The position numbers and the translations under genes are program-made. A DNA stretch of 64,000 nucleotides from an uncultured Flavobacteriaceae bacterium (lineage in GTDB: Bacteria; Bacteroidota; Bacteroidia; Flavobacteriales; Flavobacteriaceae), in the NCBI GenBank assembly GCA_947497145.1, contig CANMFQ010000003.1, positions 1 to 64,000 of the forward strand, given 5' to 3'. Of this stretch, positions 47,402-57,082 are shown piece after piece (the stretch's first letter is position 1; every line of letters starts with the position of its first letter). The notes under the pieces were generated by a model. The model saw nothing but the letters and a program-made list of their open reading frames with translations. It ran no database searches and was not told the DNA's origin.

Positions 47402-48445
47402 ATGGCGAAAGTCGAAGTAAAACAATTATTAGAAGCAGGTGTGCATTTTGGCCACCTAACCAGAAAGTGGAATCCAAACATGGCGCCCTACATCTACATG
47501 GAGCGTAATGGAATACACGTAATCAACCTTTACAAAACAGTAGCAAAATTAGACGAAGCTAATGAAGCGCTAGCTAAAATTGCAGCCTCAGGAAGAAAAA
47601 TACTTTTTGTAGCTACCAAAAAACAAGCTAAAGATATCGTTGCTGAAAAAGCGGCAAACGTAAACATGCCTTACATTACAGAAAGATGGCCAGGCGGAAT
47701 GCTTACCAACTTTGTAACTATTCGTAAAGCGGTTAAGAAAATGGCCTCTATTGATAGAATGAAAAAAGATGGTACATTTCTTACACTTTCTAAAAAAGAG
47801 CGTTTACAAGTAGATCGTTTGCGTCAAAAATTAGAGAAAAACTTAGGTTCAATTTCTGACATGACTCGTTTACCTGGTGCTTTATTTGTAGTAGATACCA
47901 TGCGTGAGCACATTGCTGTAAAAGAAGCTCAAAAATTAAACATCCCTATTTTTGCAATGGTAGACACCAATTCAGACCCTAGAGATGTTGATTATTTGAT
48001 TCCTTCTAACGACGATGCTTCTAAATCTATTGACATCATCATGACGCAAGTAACTGACGCGATTGCCGAAGGTTTAAAAGAGCGTAAAAACGAAAAACAA
48101 TCTAATAAAGAAGGTAAAGACACTGCAAAAGCTCCTGAAGCAAAAGCAGAAACTAAAAAGGCTGCTGTTGCTGAAGAAGCAAAGACAAGCGAAGCTGACG
48201 ATTTAACTAAAATAGAAGGCGCTGGTCCTAAAGCTGCTGAAGCCCTTGTAAATGCTGGTATTGACACTTTTGCTAAAGTTGCAAAAGCTGATCCTGAAAA
48301 AATGAAAGAAATTTTGACGGAAGCTAGCTCAAGAATGGCTCATTTAGACCCTACTTCATGGCCTAAACAAGCACAAATGGCTGCTGACGGCAAATGGGAC
48401 GAACTTAAAGAATGGCAAGACAACGTTAAAGGAGGCGTTGAGTAA
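47402..48445 (+). CDS. rpsB: 30S ribosomal protein S2 with C-terminal helix-hairpin-helix extension
   Basis: A 347-residue protein. Residues 1 to about 228 are ordinary S2: MAKVEVKQLLEAGVHFGHLT, KTVAKLDEANEALA, GRKILFVATKKQAKDIV and FAMVDTNSDPRDVDYLIPSN. A Lys/Ala/Glu-rich linker (about 229-265) follows, then an added domain of about 82 residues with a helix-hairpin-helix motif (DLTKIEGAGPKAAEALVNAG). S2 is normally about 225-260 residues. Similar IEGAGPKAAEAL domains are fused to other Bacteroidota ribosomal proteins such as L21, as far as I recall. The function of the domain is unknown; it could contact rRNA. The gene is followed by tsf, with a strong hairpin between. Confidence 0.97.
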   Translation: MAKVEVKQLLEAGVHFGHLTRKWNPNMAPYIYMERNGIHVINLYKTVAKLDEANEALAKIAASGRKILFVATKKQAKDIVAEKAANVNMPYITERWPGGMLTNFVTIRKAVKKMASIDRMKKDGTFLTLSKKERLQVDRLRQKLEKNLGSISDMTRLPGALFVVDTMREHIAVKEAQKLNIPIFAMVDTNSDPRDVDYLIPSNDDASKSIDIIMTQVTDAIAEGLKERKNEKQSNKEGKDTAKAPEAKAETKKAAVAEEAKTSEADDLTKIEGAGPKAAEALVNAGIDTFAKVAKADPEKMKEILTEASSRMAHLDPTSWPKQAQMAADGKWDELKEWQDNVKGGVE

Positions 48446-48481
48446 ATTCATTTTTTAAAAAATAAAAATAGTAACATAACT

Positions 48482-48527
48482 TTTACTTGGGTTGAAATAA
48501 CACATAAGCTATTTCAACCCGAGTAAA
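48482..48527 (+). other. 18-bp hairpin between rpsB and tsf
   Basis: TTTACTTGGGTTGAAATA (48482-48499) pairs with TATTTCAACCCGAGTAAA (48510-48527) over 18 positions with one T-G wobble and a 10-nt loop. No T-run follows on the plus strand. It starts 36 bases after the rpsB stop and ends 19 bases before the tsf ATG. Confidence 0.8.
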
Positions 48528-48546
48528 CCGTAAAAAATAGAATACA

Positions 48547-49512
48547 ATGGTAAAAATTACCGCTGCAGAAGTAAACAAATTAAGAAAAGCCACTGGCGCT
48601 GGAATGATGGACTGCAAAAAAGCTTTGGTAGAAGCCGAAGGCGATTTTGACAAAGCTATTGAAGTACTTCGTAAAAAAGGACAGAAAGTAGCTGCAAAAA
48701 GAGCTGACAGAGATTCTTCTGAAGGTGCTGCAATTGCAAAAATAAACGCAGACAACACCGCTGGCGTTGCTATCGTTTTGGGTTGTGAAACTGATTTCGT
48801 AGGTAAAAACGAAAACTTCGTCGCTCTTGCCAACGAGCTAGCTGAACTTGCTTTAAACTACGACACAAAAGAAGCTTTTTTAGCTGCTGATTTTGGCGGA
48901 ATGACCGTAGCAGACAAACTAATAGAGCAAACAGGTGTTATTGGCGAAAAACTTGACATCACTGCTTTTGAAAAACTAGAAGCTCCTTATGTTGGTAGTT
49001 ACGTACACATCAACAAAATCGCTGCTTTAGTAGGTTTTTCATCAAAAGTAGCTACAGCTGAAGTTTTAGCTAAAGATGTGGCTATGCAAGTAGCTTCAAT
49101 GGGTGCAACCACTTTATCATACAAAGATTTTGACCCAGCTTTTGTAGCTGCTGAAACAGAAGCTAGAATTGCTGTTATTGAAAAAGACAATGAAGAACTT
49201 GCTCGTTTAGGTAAAACCCTAAAAAATGTACCTCAGTACATTTCAATGGCGCAATTAACTGACGAGGTTCTTGCTAAGGCTGAAGAAGATGCCAAAGCAC
49301 AATTACAAGCTGAAGGGAAACCAGAAAAAATTTGGGACAAAATTCTTCCAGGCAAAATGGAGCGTTTTATTTCTGATAATACAACGCTTGATCAAGAGCA
49401 ATGCTTGTTAGATCAAAACTTCATTAAAGACGAAAAAATCAATGTTGCTACATATGTTGCTTCTCATGGAGATGTAACAGTAACTGGTTTTAAACGTGCT
49501 ACTGTAGGATAA
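48547..49512 (+). CDS. tsf: Elongation factor Ts
   Basis: A 321-residue guanine-nucleotide exchange factor of EF-Tu. The N-terminal UBA-like part has KLRKATGAGMMDCKKALVEA (the family signature), followed by VAIVLGCETDFVGKNENF. Dimerisation-domain repeats follow, with the C-terminal LLDQNFIKDEKINVATYV segment. It is longer than E. coli Ts by some 38 residues but in the Bacteroidota range. It forms the conserved rpsB-tsf pair and ends in a strong terminator. Confidence 0.97.
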   Translation: MVKITAAEVNKLRKATGAGMMDCKKALVEAEGDFDKAIEVLRKKGQKVAAKRADRDSSEGAAIAKINADNTAGVAIVLGCETDFVGKNENFVALANELAELALNYDTKEAFLAADFGGMTVADKLIEQTGVIGEKLDITAFEKLEAPYVGSYVHINKIAALVGFSSKVATAEVLAKDVAMQVASMGATTLSYKDFDPAFVAAETEARIAVIEKDNEELARLGKTLKNVPQYISMAQLTDEVLAKAEEDAKAQLQAEGKPEKIWDKILPGKMERFISDNTTLDQEQCLLDQNFIKDEKINVATYVASHGDVTVTGFKRATVG

Positions 49513-49530
49513 TTTCACAGTACTACTATT

Positions 49531-49568
49531 AAAAAATCCGCTATACGCATGTATGGCGGATTTTTTTT
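49531..49568 (+). terminator. Terminator of rpsB-tsf
   Basis: AAAAAATCCGC and GCGGATTTTTT form a long stem with an inner ATAC/GTAT pairing around GCAT. Eight T follow. It is positioned about 19 bases after the tsf stop. Confidence 0.88.
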
Positions 49569-49803
49569 GCACCAAATCTGTTGTTTTACACGAATTGCAG
49601 CATGAAACTTTACGCCCAACGCGACTACCACTTCATCCATCATTACAATAACGTACAACCCGATTAAAACAAGTTGAAAATTTTAACACAACTTCTATCA
49701 AAAAGCAAACAACATAAAAATAACATCAACTTGTGAATTTGACGTGATGATTTTGTGATAACATACTAATAGTTTTACACTTATAACTTTTAAAACCACA
49801 ATT

Positions 49804-50538
49804 ATGAAAAAAATTATGATTATTCTAGTATCGGGTTTGTTTGCTGTTTCATGCTCAAAAAATGATACCCATGAAACAGAAAATGATTTGTCTGTAGTTG
49901 CTGCAAAATCAAAAAACGCCCATGTAACCTTTAAGGTTAGTATTGAGAACATTACAGGGGACAATGACTTAATGTCACCTTTTGCTCCCGGATTTTGGGC
50001 TGTACAGAAAAAAAATAGTGCACCTATTTTTTACCCTGGTCAACCAGATTACGGAAACGGACTAGAAGCACTAGCAGAAGATGGCAACCCTTCAATAATT
50101 GCTGGTTCCTTGGAGAATCATCCAAAAATCAGAACTTTTGGTGTTTTCAACACTCCAGTAGATGCGGCAGCTCCTGGACCTATTTTCCCAGGAGAAACGT
50201 ATGAGTTTACATTTACAGCAAAGCACAATGATTATTTAAATTTTGCAACCATGTTTGTACAATCAAACGATCTTTTTGTTGGCCCTAACTCACAAGGCAT
50301 AGCATTATTCAAAAACAAAAATACCCCAATAAATGGTGACATTACAGGCTACCTAAGCCTTTGGGATGCAGGAACCGAGGTAAACCAAGAGCCAGGAACA
50401 GGAGACAACCAAGCACCAAGACAAATGGGTCCAAATCAAGGTCCTGACGAAAATGGAGTTGTGCAACTAGTTGACGACCAATATACTTATGCAGATGTGA
50501 CAGATATGATACGCGTAACCATTACTCCAATAAACTAA
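49804..50538 (+). CDS. Spondin domain lipoprotein
   Basis: A 244-residue lipoprotein with a type II signal peptide (MKKIMIILVSGLFAVSC, lipid Cys at 17). The mature part is a spondin N-terminal-like beta sandwich: VTFKVSIENITGDNDLMSPF, FAPGFWAVQ, LAEDGNPSIIA, the central PGETYEFTFTAKHNDYLNFA, and MFVQSNDLFVGPNSQGIALF, which is very typical. Spondin domains in animals are extracellular matrix modules with a calcium site. The bacterial role is unknown, probably surface attachment or binding. It is a single-gene unit sharing a bidirectional terminator with the M61 peptidase gene. Confidence 0.9.
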   Translation: MKKIMIILVSGLFAVSCSKNDTHETENDLSVVAAKSKNAHVTFKVSIENITGDNDLMSPFAPGFWAVQKKNSAPIFYPGQPDYGNGLEALAEDGNPSIIAGSLENHPKIRTFGVFNTPVDAAAPGPIFPGETYEFTFTAKHNDYLNFATMFVQSNDLFVGPNSQGIALFKNKNTPINGDITGYLSLWDAGTEVNQEPGTGDNQAPRQMGPNQGPDENGVVQLVDDQYTYADVTDMIRVTITPIN

Positions 50539-50601
50539 TACATTTAACCCGCATTATGATTACAAAATCTACGTGATGACTTTCTAATACATACGGGTTT
50601 A

Positions 50602-50638
50602 AAAAAAGCCGCACTCCAAATTGGAATGCGGCTTTTTT
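50602..50638 (+). terminator. Bidirectional terminator between the spondin gene and the M61 gene
   Basis: AAAAAAGCCGCA/TGCGGCTTTTTT and TCCAA/TTGGA form an almost continuous stem with one mismatch. T-runs exist on both strands, ending the convergent genes. Confidence 0.88.
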
Positions 50639-50655
50639 CTTTACAATCATCCTCA

Positions 50656-52548
50656 TCAAATCCCTTTTAACCAAGCTTGACGTAATTTATTTTGAGCATC
50701 CGAAGCATCCTTTTTTACAGCTATCGCTTGCATCCGCACAACAGGATTACCTGCAACTCCTTTTAATTCAATTTCTGCTCCATCACGCAAAACAACCATA
50801 GTAATCTCCTTTTCTGAAGACCATATAAAGCTTTCACGTATAACAGACCCAATACGCTCCAATGTAATATCCGTTCCATTCACCTGCTTAATAATATCAC
50901 CTGGTTTAACACCCATATCAATTAAGAAACTACTTAGCGCAATATGCTCACGTACATACACTGCGTTATCATTAGACTCATCAACATCAATAAAAGGCAC
51001 TTGCTCATCTAAGAAAAAACGCCCACAAGGTTTGTCTATCATCCCTAATTCTAGCCCAACTTTTGCTAAATGTGCATTATAATCTATTGGTGTATCTCCT
51101 ATCACATGCGTATCAAAAAAGTTGCGTAATTCGGGGTAGGTCATTGCAATGATCTCATCAAATAGCTTTTCATCATCAAAAGGGGTATTATTACCATATT
51201 TTTTAGAAAGCTCCTTCATCAACCATAACACTCCTTTTTCTCCCTTACTCCATTCTCGTAACTGCAGGTCTAAAACCATATTAATTAATGTGCCTTTTTC
51301 ATACACATTAGCATAGTTGGCCTTATAGGGTTCCACCAAAATATTCTTACTCATTGTAGTAAAAGACATACTATCATCATAATGCTTAGCATTAGAAATT
51401 TTTTCTCTTATACGCTCATAAAATTCATCTTCATTTATTAGTCCCTGTTGAATCTGAAATAAATTGGCAAAATACTCCGTAGTACCTTCATACATCCATA
51501 AGTGCTGTGACATTTTAGGATCATTAAAATCAAAATACTGTACTTCTTTAGAATGCACATTCAAAGGCGTTACAATATGAAAAAACTCATGCGAAACCAC
51601 ATCAACCATGGTTTGTTCCAAATAGTCCTTTGTCATTGTTTCAGGCAAAACCACTACGGTTGAAGTATGATGCTCAAGTGCACCAAAACCACCAGCATCT
51701 TCTTTATTTATATCAGAAAGGTAGAGCAATATAGAATACTGCTTAGTACCGTCCATTTCTCCCAAAAAAGCTTTTTGTGCAGCCATCATCGTTTTCATAC
51801 GATCTTTTAAACTAGCAGCCGTATACACGCCATTAGGAGAATATACACTTAAGGTTACAGAAATATCATTAATCTGAAAAGTTTCTGTATTGGGCTTTGC
51901 ATAAAAAATAGGATTATCAACCACCTGAAAATAACGAGAAGCCGTAAAAACATCTTTTGTTGCTACTGATTCTTTCATTGTTTGCAAAGGCAAAGACGTA
52001 GTTGCCGTAAGTGTAGCTGGTTTATCTACTTCCAAAATATAAGGCACTTCCTTTAGATTATTAAAATAACCAACAAACCCGTGCAAATTCAACACAAAAT
52101 TCTCACCTTCCAAAATATTAGTTCCTGCTGGTGAAAAAACCGGCTCCTCTTCCTCCTGCTCTGAATCATACGTATCGTTTACCCAATACTTAATTTTGTC
52201 CAAACTTTTTCCATCAGTAATGACCCATGTATTAAGATCACCTTTAGCAACCGACAACTCATTTCCTTTGTAATCATAGGCTTTAAATCCTTCAATATAT
52301 TTTCCATAATTATCGACACTATAGGTCCCAGGAACAGTTTTGGGGATATAAAAAGAAACAGCATCTGTAGTAAAGGCACCAGGATTAATCTCAACCACTA
52401 CCTTATCATCGGCTACATTTATCAAATCAATACTAACCTTAACAGGTGACTTATCAGCTGTCAAAAGCACTTTACTAGCCCCACAACCATACAAAGCGGC
52501 TACTAAAACTAAAACAATACTTATTTTTTTCATTTTTATAATTTTCAT
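50656..52548 (-). CDS. M61 family metallopeptidase lipoprotein with PDZ domain
   Basis: A 630-residue glycyl-aminopeptidase-type protease of family M61. It has a lipoprotein signal (AALYGC, lipid Cys about 22), an N-terminal beta domain (about 25-230), and a zinc catalytic domain with VVSHEFFHIVTPLNVHS (HExxH) and the third ligand in MYEGTTEYFANL. A PDZ domain lies near the end (about 525-605) with SFLIDMGVKPGDIIKQVNG. I use the ATG at 52548 rather than the one five codons later because GGAGG lies nine bases in front of it. The enzyme should work in the periplasm or at the outer membrane. Confidence 0.93.
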   Translation of the reverse strand: MKIIKMKKISIVLVLVAALYGCGASKVLLTADKSPVKVSIDLINVADDKVVVEINPGAFTTDAVSFYIPKTVPGTYSVDNYGKYIEGFKAYDYKGNELSVAKGDLNTWVITDGKSLDKIKYWVNDTYDSEQEEEEPVFSPAGTNILEGENFVLNLHGFVGYFNNLKEVPYILEVDKPATLTATTSLPLQTMKESVATKDVFTASRYFQVVDNPIFYAKPNTETFQINDISVTLSVYSPNGVYTAASLKDRMKTMMAAQKAFLGEMDGTKQYSILLYLSDINKEDAGGFGALEHHTSTVVVLPETMTKDYLEQTMVDVVSHEFFHIVTPLNVHSKEVQYFDFNDPKMSQHLWMYEGTTEYFANLFQIQQGLINEDEFYERIREKISNAKHYDDSMSFTTMSKNILVEPYKANYANVYEKGTLINMVLDLQLREWSKGEKGVLWLMKELSKKYGNNTPFDDEKLFDEIIAMTYPELRNFFDTHVIGDTPIDYNAHLAKVGLELGMIDKPCGRFFLDEQVPFIDVDESNDNAVYVREHIALSSFLIDMGVKPGDIIKQVNGTDITLERIGSVIRESFIWSSEKEITMVVLRDGAEIELKGVAGNPVVRMQAIAVKKDASDAQNKLRQAWLKGI

Positions 52549-52555
52549 AAGAAGT

Positions 52556-52564
52556 TACCTCCAT
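52556..52564 (-). promoter_or_regulatory. Strong Shine-Dalgarno sequence of the M61 peptidase gene
   Basis: On the minus strand ATGGAGGTAACTTCTTATG contains GGAGG (52558-52562) nine bases before the ATG, the same spacing as at rpsU. It decides the start codon and is unusual in this window. Confidence 0.8.
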
Positions 52565-52864
52565 TTATACTTTAAAATGCATAATTATAAAAAAGAATGG
52601 TCTTATACCCACATATTTAGAAATTATTAATAGGACAGACACGTATCTTTCAAAAAAACTAGACGCAACGTATTCATCTATTGAATAATCAACTACAACC
52701 AAAACATCAAGCAAGTTTAATCTACTTTACGCAACAAAACGTCATGAGGCGACTTGAAAACACTTTATTTTGATGTGATTTTAAGATGTAATAGATTTTC
52801 TATTATAGAACGCCGGTTTAACATTTATGCATACTGCCATCGAGGTATGATAACTTTTTTTGAC

Positions 52865-52872
52865 TATTTTTG
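52865..52872 (+). promoter_or_regulatory. -7 box of pyrH
   Basis: TATTTTTG matches TAnnTTTG and ends 20 bases before the ATG at 52893. It also argues against the upstream TTG at 52860 as a start. Confidence 0.55.
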
Positions 52873-52892
52873 CTGGAAACAATTCAAAAAAA

Positions 52893-53600
52893 ATGCAGTA
52901 CAAAAGAATTCTCTTAAAATTAAGTGGCGAAGCATTAATGGGTGACAAACAGTATGGAATTGATCCTGTTCGCATTGCTGAATATGCCGACGAAATCAAA
53001 CAAGTTGTTGAAAAGGGAATTGAACTAGCCATAGTTATAGGCGGTGGTAATATTTTTAGAGGTCTTTCTGGCGCAGCAACTGGTATGGATCGTGTACAGG
53101 GCGACCACATGGGTATGCTTGCCACTGTAATTAATGGTCTTGCTTTACAAAATGCGTTAGAAATTAAAGGCGTACAAACCCGACTTCAATCTGCCATACA
53201 AATCAACGAAGTTGCAGAACCGTTTATTAGAAGACGAGCTATGCGTCATTTAGAAAAAGGTCGTGTAGTAATTTTTGGTGGAGGAACAGGAAACCCGTAT
53301 TTCACAACTGATTCTGCAGCGGTACTAAGAGCCATCGAAATAGAAGCCGATGTTATTTTAAAAGGAACTCGTGTAGACGGCATCTATACCTCAGACCCTG
53401 AGAAAGATAAAACAGCGACTAAATTTGACACCATTTCTTTTGCAGATGTATTGTTAAAAGGACTTAAAGTAATGGACACAACGGCCTTTACATTAAGTCA
53501 AGAAAACGAACTTCCTATAGTTGTCTTTGATATGAATACGCAAGGGAATTTATTAAAAATAGTTGCAGGTGAAAATATAGGAACAGTAGTAAATGTTTAA
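52893..53600 (+). CDS. pyrH: UMP kinase
   Basis: A 235-residue kinase converting UMP to UDP in pyrimidine synthesis, of the amino acid kinase fold. Typical segments are [16 protein letters not shown] at the start, [31 protein letters not shown] and [18 protein letters not shown] begin at the ATG at 52893, since the upstream in-frame TTG sits in front of the -7 box. It is followed by frr after 120 bases, the usual pyrH-frr pair near rpsB-tsf. Confidence 0.97.
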   Translation: MQYKRILLKLSGEALMGDKQYGIDPVRIAEYADEIKQVVEKGIELAIVIGGGNIFRGLSGAATGMDRVQGDHMGMLATVINGLALQNALEIKGVQTRLQSAIQINEVAEPFIRRRAMRHLEKGRVVIFGGGTGNPYFTTDSAAVLRAIEIEADVILKGTRVDGIYTSDPEKDKTATKFDTISFADVLLKGLKVMDTTAFTLSQENELPIVVFDMNTQGNLLKIVAGENIGTVVNV

Positions 53601-53720
53601 TTTTGGCATGATTACTGTAATCCGAATTTTAGAATTGCATTTTAAATATGTATTTTTCCAATTTTATAAAGAGAAGAAAAAGAACCCTATAATTAATTCT
53701 AAATCTTTTATATTTAGAAC

Positions 53721-54278
53721 ATGAACGAAGAAATCAATTTTATACTAGACGCAGCAAAAGAAAGCATGGATGGCGCCATTACACACCTTCAAAAAGAATT
53801 TGTAAAAATTCGTGCTGGTAAAGCCAGTCCTGCCATGCTATCAAATGTTAAAGTAGACTACTACGGATCTCAAACACCCCTATCTCAAGTAGCCAATGTA
53901 AATACCCCTGATGCGCGTACCCTATCGGTACAGCCATGGGAAAAAAACATGCTTCATGAAATAGAAAAAGCTATCATGAATGCTAATTTGGGTTTCAACC
54001 CGATGAACAATGGCGATGTAATTATCATCAACGTACCACCGTTGACTGAAGAAAGAAGACGCGATTTGGTAAAGCAGGCAAAAGCTGAAGCCGAAGATGC
54101 TAAAATAAGTGTTCGTACAGCTAGGCAAGACGCCAACAAAGAAATAAGAAGCCTTGATGACGCATCAGAAGATTTAAAGAAAAATGCTGAAGCCGACGTG
54201 CAGGAACTTACCAATACATACACTAAAAAAATAGATGACTTTTTAGACAAAAAAGAAGTAGAAATTATGAAAGTATAA
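53721..54278 (+). CDS. frr: Ribosome recycling factor
   Basis: A 185-residue factor that splits post-termination ribosomes with EF-G. Typical segments are FVKIRAGKASPAML near residue 27, VNTPDARTLSVQPWEKNML, NGDVIIINVPPLTEERRRDL and the C-terminal helix with LTNTYTKKIDDFLDKKEVEI. The length is exactly that of the family. Its terminator lies at 54364-54390. Confidence 0.98.
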   Translation: MNEEINFILDAAKESMDGAITHLQKEFVKIRAGKASPAMLSNVKVDYYGSQTPLSQVANVNTPDARTLSVQPWEKNMLHEIEKAIMNANLGFNPMNNGDVIIINVPPLTEERRRDLVKQAKAEAEDAKISVRTARQDANKEIRSLDDASEDLKKNAEADVQELTNTYTKKIDDFLDKKEVEIMKV

Positions 54279-54363
54279 ACTTTCAAATACGCCCACTACT
54301 ACTAACATGCTTTTTATGTGCTAATCATATAAAATCGCATTGAAAAAAGTGACTTATAATACA

Positions 54364-54390
54364 AAAACGACCTAATAAGGGTCGTTTTTT
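54364..54390 (+). terminator. Terminator of frr
   Basis: AAAACGACC and GGTCGTTTT form a 9-bp stem with a short A/T-rich loop. A run of six T follows. It is positioned about 85 bases after the frr stop. Confidence 0.82.
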
Positions 54391-54579
54391 ATTACGTAGT
54401 AAAACACACTCCATTCATTTTAAAACGCGTCTTTTTCGCCCTCTTTTAACCGTAAAGAAATAGCTTCAAATAAACAATGATTAATAAAATAACCTTACTG
54501 ATTACGCTCAAAAAAGAATACATTTCAACATCAGCAAAATAGTGTTGACATGACACTAGGAACACACCGCAGCATTTTT

Positions 54580-54587
54580 TACCTTTG
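54580..54587 (+). promoter_or_regulatory. -7 box of the MMPL transporter gene
   Basis: TACCTTTG is an exact TAnnTTTG match. It overlaps the in-frame TTG at 54585, making the ATG at 54600 (or 54606) the real start, with a leader of only a few bases. Confidence 0.6.
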
Positions 54588-54599
54588 CCGCCGACAAAA

Positions 54600-57008
54600 A
54601 TGATTATGGGAAAAAAATTTACAAAAGGATTTTGGGCAAAAACGGCACGAATTATTCTTAGAAATAGAATTTTAATCTTATTTCTTGTCGCAGGCTTTAC
54701 TGTTTTTCTAGGTTTGCAATGGAAAAACATGCGTTTCTCTAATTCTCAAGCAAACCTACTGCCTGATGACCACCCCGTAAACATTGAATATCGATCCTTT
54801 TTAAAACAGTTTGGCGAAGAAGGCAATGCCGTAGTTTTTGCCATTAAAGACACCGCCCTATTCACACCAGAAAATTTCAACCGCTGGAATAAATTAAGTA
54901 AACAGTTGGCAGCTTTTCCTGAAGTTGAATTTGTGCTCTCTACTGACAATTTACAAGAGCTTGTTAAAAACGACACTAAAAAGGAGTTTGAATTAAAGCC
55001 GCTGATAAAAAAACAATTTACCAAACAAGCAGAATTAGACAGTGTAACTACACACCTTTTCAATGACTTACCTTTTTACGAAGGACTGCTTTTTAATAAA
55101 AAAACCCATACCATTCGTACCGTAATGTATTTAGATAAAGACATTGTGAACACCACCGTTCGCAAAGACTTTATACTAGGCGACATGACAAATCTTATCG
55201 AGTCTTTTGAAAAAGATACTGGATTAGATGTACGCATTTCAGGCATGCCGTATATCCGTACCATGAATTCTCAAAACATCATAGACGAGATTGGCAAATT
55301 TATATTGGCAGCATTGGGCGTTACCTCTTTATTATTTTTCTTTTTCTTTCGTAGTGTAAGAGCTACCCTAATTTCTATGGGAGTAGTAATTATTGGTGTA
55401 ATGTGGGCCTTTGGTATTTTAGGACTACTACAATATGAAATCACCGTATTAACGGCACTTATCCCACCACTTATTATTGTTATTGGTATACCCAACTGTA
55501 TTTTCTTAATTAATAAATACCAACAAGAAATAAAAAAGCACGGTAATCAAGCACTTTCTTTACAACGTGTTATTTCAAAAATTGGCAATGCAACTTTGAT
55601 GACCAATGTTACCACAGCGTCAGGTTTTGCCACCTTTATTGTTACTGACAGTAAGCTGTTAAAGGAATTTGGTATTGTGGCTTCAATAAATATTATTGGA
55701 ATTTTTGTGTTATCGCTCTTAATAATTCCCATTGTATATAGCTTTTTACATCCACCAAAAACAAAACACCTAAAGCACTTAAACAAAAAATGGATTGATG
55801 CTTTTGTAAATTGGACCGTTCGCGTTGTTCGCGAGCAACGTATTGCCATTTACATTACATCATTGGTTCTTTTGGTATTAAGTATCATAGGCATCTATCA
55901 AATTGATATTTCAGGAAGCCCCATTGAAGACATGCCTAAAAAAGAGCAATTCTTTAAAGATATTCGGTTCTTTGAAGCAGAATTTGATGGCATCATGCCT
56001 GTTGAAATTGTGGTTGACACCAAAAAACCCAAGGGTGTTTTAAAGCCAGCGACTTTAAAAAGAATCAACCAGCTAAACGAAGTTATTGAAGAAATTCCTG
56101 AACTGTCCAAACCGGTTTCGGTAGTCAATTTGGTAAAATACTCAAAACAGGCTTTTTACAATGGCATTCCTAAGTATTATCAACTACCTACATCACAAGA
56201 GAATACGTTCATTATGGATTTCGCCCGAAAATCTTCTGACAATGGAAATTTACTAAAAAGTTTTGTTGATAGCACTGGGCAAACTGCGCGGATAACCACC
56301 TTTATGAAAGATGTCTCTACAAGTCGTATGGAAGACATTGAAGCTCGTCTGCAAGAAAATATAGCCAAATTTTTTCCCTCAGAACGTTTTAGCGTTTACA
56401 TGACAGGGAGCGCTTTACTATTTTTAAAAGGCACTAAATATTTAGTAAAGAACCTAGTTCTTTCACTAGCCTTAGCCATAGCCTTAATTGCTCTTTTTAT
56501 GGCCTATTTATTTCGTTCTTTTCGTATGATCATTATTTCGCTCATACCCAACCTGCTTCCATTAGTAGTTACTGCAGGTGTCATGGGTTTTGTTGGCGTG
56601 CCTATAAAACCGTCTACAATATTAGTTTTTAGCATTGCTTTTGGCATTTCAGTAGATGACACCATTCACTTTTTAGCCAAATATCGCCAAGAACTGATGG
56701 TCAATAATTGGCGTATAAAAACTTCAGTATACGCTGCTTTGAGAGAAACAGGCGTAAGTATGTTTTACACCTCTATTGTACTATTTTTTGGCTTTTCTGT
56801 TTTTGTCATATCCAACTTTGGTGGTACGGTAGCACTAGGCGCTTTGGTTTCTGCAACCCTTCTTTTTGCCATGTTAGCAAATTTGGTATTGCTGCCTTCG
56901 TTACTTTTATCGTTAGAAAAAAGTATTGCCAATAAAGAAACACTCAAGAAGCCACAAATCAATATTCTTCCTAAGGATGAAATTGATACTGAAAAAAACG
57001 AAGAATAA
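54600..57008 (+). CDS. MMPL/RND superfamily transporter
   Basis: An 802-residue inner membrane protein of the RND superfamily, MMPL/patched-like group (predicted lipid or hydrophobic-compound exporter). There are two homologous halves, each with one N-terminal span, a large periplasmic loop and five clustered spans (about 20-40 and 215-385; about 415-440 and 640-775). The second-half motif [16 protein letters not shown] carries the Asp pair expected for proton coupling. The first half has [20 protein letters not shown] where an Asp is usual but Asn appears. The substrate is unknown. It is a single gene between frr and asnS. Confidence 0.9.
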   Translation: MIMGKKFTKGFWAKTARIILRNRILILFLVAGFTVFLGLQWKNMRFSNSQANLLPDDHPVNIEYRSFLKQFGEEGNAVVFAIKDTALFTPENFNRWNKLSKQLAAFPEVEFVLSTDNLQELVKNDTKKEFELKPLIKKQFTKQAELDSVTTHLFNDLPFYEGLLFNKKTHTIRTVMYLDKDIVNTTVRKDFILGDMTNLIESFEKDTGLDVRISGMPYIRTMNSQNIIDEIGKFILAALGVTSLLFFFFFRSVRATLISMGVVIIGVMWAFGILGLLQYEITVLTALIPPLIIVIGIPNCIFLINKYQQEIKKHGNQALSLQRVISKIGNATLMTNVTTASGFATFIVTDSKLLKEFGIVASINIIGIFVLSLLIIPIVYSFLHPPKTKHLKHLNKKWIDAFVNWTVRVVREQRIAIYITSLVLLVLSIIGIYQIDISGSPIEDMPKKEQFFKDIRFFEAEFDGIMPVEIVVDTKKPKGVLKPATLKRINQLNEVIEEIPELSKPVSVVNLVKYSKQAFYNGIPKYYQLPTSQENTFIMDFARKSSDNGNLLKSFVDSTGQTARITTFMKDVSTSRMEDIEARLQENIAKFFPSERFSVYMTGSALLFLKGTKYLVKNLVLSLALAIALIALFMAYLFRSFRMIIISLIPNLLPLVVTAGVMGFVGVPIKPSTILVFSIAFGISVDDTIHFLAKYRQELMVNNWRIKTSVYAALRETGVSMFYTSIVLFFGFSVFVISNFGGTVALGALVSATLLFAMLANLVLLPSLLLSLEKSIANKETLKKPQINILPKDEIDTEKNEE

Positions 57009-57056
57009 AACAAACTTTAATACGATTTCGAGATCAGTTCTTTTTTAGCAAAAGGC

Positions 57057-57064
57057 TATCTTTG
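57057..57064 (+). promoter_or_regulatory. -7 box of asnS
   Basis: TATCTTTG matches TAnnTTTG and ends 18 bases before the ATG at 57083. It overlaps the upstream TTG at 57062, which is thereby excluded as a start. Confidence 0.55.
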
Positions 57065-57082
57065 ACCTTTAATATTTTTAAT

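Larger units (their letters stand above)
52549..52892. other. Divergent intergenic region, 344 bases
   Basis: Holds the leader and Shine-Dalgarno of the M61 gene at the left and the pyrH promoter box at the right. The centre is AT-rich with no supported gene. Confidence 0.5.

Noticed and set aside
54585-54599. TTG start for the MMPL transporter
   Set aside because: The TTG is part of an exact TAnnTTTG promoter box, so the ATG at 54600 or 54606 is preferred.
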